Part shown: piece after piece, positions 62,784-64,000 of the stretch
How the letters are laid out: every line of letters begins with the position of its first letter
Numbering within the stretch: position 1 is the first letter of the stretch
Assembly: GCA_030537935.1 (NCBI GenBank)
Contig: JAUNUY010000001.1
Coordinates: forward strand, 207,139-271,138
Reading direction: 5' to 3'
Origin: Eubacteriales bacterium
Lineage (GTDB): Bacteria > Bacillota > Clostridia > Lachnospirales > Lachnospiraceae
DNA: 64,000 nucleotides
The notes under the pieces: model-generated
What the model was told of the DNA's origin: nothing
Databases searched by the model: none
The model's input: the letters and a program-made list of their open reading frames with translations, nothing else
Translations under genes and position numbers: made by a program

Positions 62784-63479
62784 TTAATGAATGTTTTCAT
62801 GTTTTTTTTGATAGTAGTTTAGCGGGACCAACCATGTCCCCAATAATAATGTAGCAATTTCCATATAATAATTAACTGTATCAATGTTACGCACTACATT
62901 TTTTGTTATACTATTATCTTTTGTTGTAATTGGATAACTTGACACAATTGGCATGGGATCAACTTCAACATATCTTTCCGCTGACTTAAATTTGCTCTTA
63001 TCTAAAATATATTTAGACTTCGTATTTACTTTAGTAAAAAAAGTAAATATACCCATAAGCACTGCAATTGCAGATATGACAAATATAACTTTTTTGGCAT
63101 CAGATCTATAATTATTTTTTTTACAGAAATATTTAAATAAAACACAGCCTAAAATCATTGTCAAAATAGATACTAAAACATACTTCATGGCATTTGAAAA
63201 AATAGATATCTTAACAGACGGCGATTCTTGTTCTATTGGAATAGGAATATCTCTTCCGCTTGTCGTTTCAGTCAAACTATACGTGACTTTATATTCCTTT
63301 TGCACTGATGGCGTTACTATATCATTAATCCATTTTTCAAAAGGAATATTACATAGTATTATACTTATAATCACTATGATAATAAGTACAATAAAAAAAC
63401 TATATTTTTTCAATCTGAAAGTTTTAGTTTTTATACACTGCCAACTATTGCCTTTTTTCATGTTCATTTTTTTATCCAT
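62784..63479 (-). CDS. Unassigned four-helix membrane protein
   Basis: 231 residues, no recognised family. Membrane helices near residues 27-45 (FFIVLIIIVIISIILCNI), 97-115, 128-147 and 206-223 by hydrophobicity. Segment 46-95 between helices 1 and 2 and segment 148-205 between 3 and 4 are polar and probably on the same side, with pairs of serine/threonine-rich stretches. GGAGGAG precedes the ATG at 11 nt. Strongly A+T-rich and lysine/isoleucine/asparagine-rich, unlike the core genes, which suggests acquisition from elsewhere. Confidence 0.7.
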   Translation of the reverse strand: MDKKMNMKKGNSWQCIKTKTFRLKKYSFFIVLIIIVIISIILCNIPFEKWINDIVTPSVQKEYKVTYSLTETTSGRDIPIPIEQESPSVKISIFSNAMKYVLVSILTMILGCVLFKYFCKKNNYRSDAKKVIFVISAIAVLMGIFTFFTKVNTKSKYILDKSKFKSAERYVEVDPMPIVSSYPITTKDNSITKNVVRNIDTVNYYMEIATLLLGTWLVPLNYYQKKHENIH

Positions 63480-63734
63480 GGCACTTTATTCTCCTCCGGA
63501 AATAATAATTTGCATTGATTATATTATATTAATCTGTCAATTTAAATTATAATTTCCACTGTAAAAGCATTTAACTTTCTGTGCTCCCTAGAAGCATAGC
63601 ATTCCACTATTTGATGATATTGTAAATTCTTTACAAGTAACAGCTTCGTCCCTGCGAATTATAAGATACACTTGATATTTTCTAAAACTATAATCTCATC
63701 CTGAACCATCATCCTCCATTATTCCTCAAAATTA
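63480..63734. other. Gap with no supported gene
   Basis: A+T-rich. A minus-strand frame interrupted by one in-frame stop (MMVQDEIIVLENIKCIL, stop, FAGTKLLLVKNLQYHQIVEC) can be read but is not convincing. The membrane-protein promoter must lie at the low end; TTGACA at about 63534-63539 is present, but no well-spaced -10 was found. Confidence 0.4.
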
Positions 63735-63976
63735 CTACGATTTTTGATGTGTCCTTACCCGTAAAAACAATTCGACGACATAAGAATCCGTGTTACTTTC
63801 ATAAGCGGATTTAATATTCTCTACCTCTTTTATTTGAATGTAGGCCGCGCCATGAAGTTTATAAACGACTTCATGAAGGGGAGATTCGAAAAGATACTCG
63901 GTTACATTTATTTTCTTCTATGAAAAATAAAGTAAGTGCTTGTTGTCTGTTCATAATCCACCTCTGTGAGTGCCAT
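63735..63976 (-). pseudogene. Small gene broken by a frameshift at an A-rich tract
   Basis: Frame A from ATG 63974-63976 reads MALTEVDYEQTTSTYFIFH then RRK and a stop; the next frame continues without a start as NVTEYLFESPLHEVVYKLHG, AAYIQIKEVENIKSAYESNT, DSYVVELFLRVRTHQKS to the stop at 63735. Joined at the GAAGAAAATAAATG stretch (near 63910) they give one soluble protein of about 80 residues. No family recognised. Could be a pseudogene or a sequence error. GGGGAA lies next to the ATG. Confidence 0.5.
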
Positions 63977-64000
63977 TTCCCCATACCTTGACTAGTAATA

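Noticed and set aside
63875..63890. GATTCGAA resembling a tRNA T-loop near the right edge
   Set aside because: No T stem, acceptor or anticodon arms around it; it is part of the broken small gene.

Overview
The window looks like a chromosomal stretch of a low-redundancy anaerobic Bacillota (Clostridia/Tissierellia-like) bacterium. This is inferred from gene order and families typical of that phylum: the rimP-nusA-ylxR-ylxQ-infB and rbfA-nrnA-truB-ribF blocks, secG-rnr-smpB, rex, gerW/DUF2953, DUF1846, DUF4364, YtrA-type GntR regulators, strong AGGAGG ribosome sites and many near-consensus TTGACA-17-TATAAT promoters. Base composition is roughly balanced over positions 1-57,000 and becomes clearly A+T-rich after that. 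I cannot name the species. Most genes are on the minus strand, as expected for a leading-strand arrangement.

Layout, reading minus-strand units from their promoters. (1) 4,686 to 1: gntR-clpC-unknown-radA-lepA (lepA cut by the window edge), from a perfect promoter; this is a stress/quality-control operon in which a GntR regulator sits where CtsR/McsA/McsB are usual. (2) 14,638 to 4,702: uvrB-uvrA-uvrC excision repair, then a ClC transporter, a PLP aminotransferase and a GNAT acetyltransferase, all tightly packed. (3) 21,998 to 14,683: rex-acpS-nnr-alr-corC-yebC-DUF1846, ended by a clear terminator. (4) 29,569 to 22,027: topB, a left-handed beta-helix protein, a lipid kinase, a rhomboid-like pseudoprotease, pyk, DUF2953, gerW and tRNA-Ser(CGA), again ended by a terminator. 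(5) 29,648-31,195 (+): an amino-acid ABC permease and ATPase without a binding protein. (6) 34,228-31,194: CoA-disulfide-reductase-like flavoprotein with a rhodanese domain, then a purine permease. (7) degV (+). (8) 45,102-35,381: the rimP...infB / rbfA...ribF translation block, split by a plus-strand cytoplasmic alpha-amylase. (9) a small acidic membrane protein, a PAP2 phosphatase, and the divergent tyrA-aroA pair (+). (10) 51,119-48,680: FMN riboswitch, ribU, malQ. (11) 57,115-51,169: secG, rnr, smpB, der, plsY, lgt, DUF4364.

From about 57,120 to the end the window changes character: A+T-rich, long gaps, and several broken genes (an SdpI-like gene out of frame at an A7 tract, a frameshifted membrane-protein gene plus a decayed partial duplicate of it, and a frameshifted small gene at the end). 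One intact island remains there, a YtrA-type GntR regulator with an ABC transporter (61,872-59,394), plus one unassigned four-helix membrane protein.

Together the core genes serve DNA repair, translation initiation and ribosome maturation, trans-translation and RNA decay, protein secretion and lipidation, cell-wall precursor (D-Ala) supply, glycogen/maltodextrin use, redox sensing, riboflavin uptake and FAD synthesis. No clearly novel multigene system was found. The best leads are the unusual clpC operon with its unknown small protein, the predicted leaderless topB mRNA, the 5'-end hairpin on the nusA operon, terminators placed directly against the ribosome sites of rnr and malQ, and the homopolymer-interrupted SdpI-like gene.
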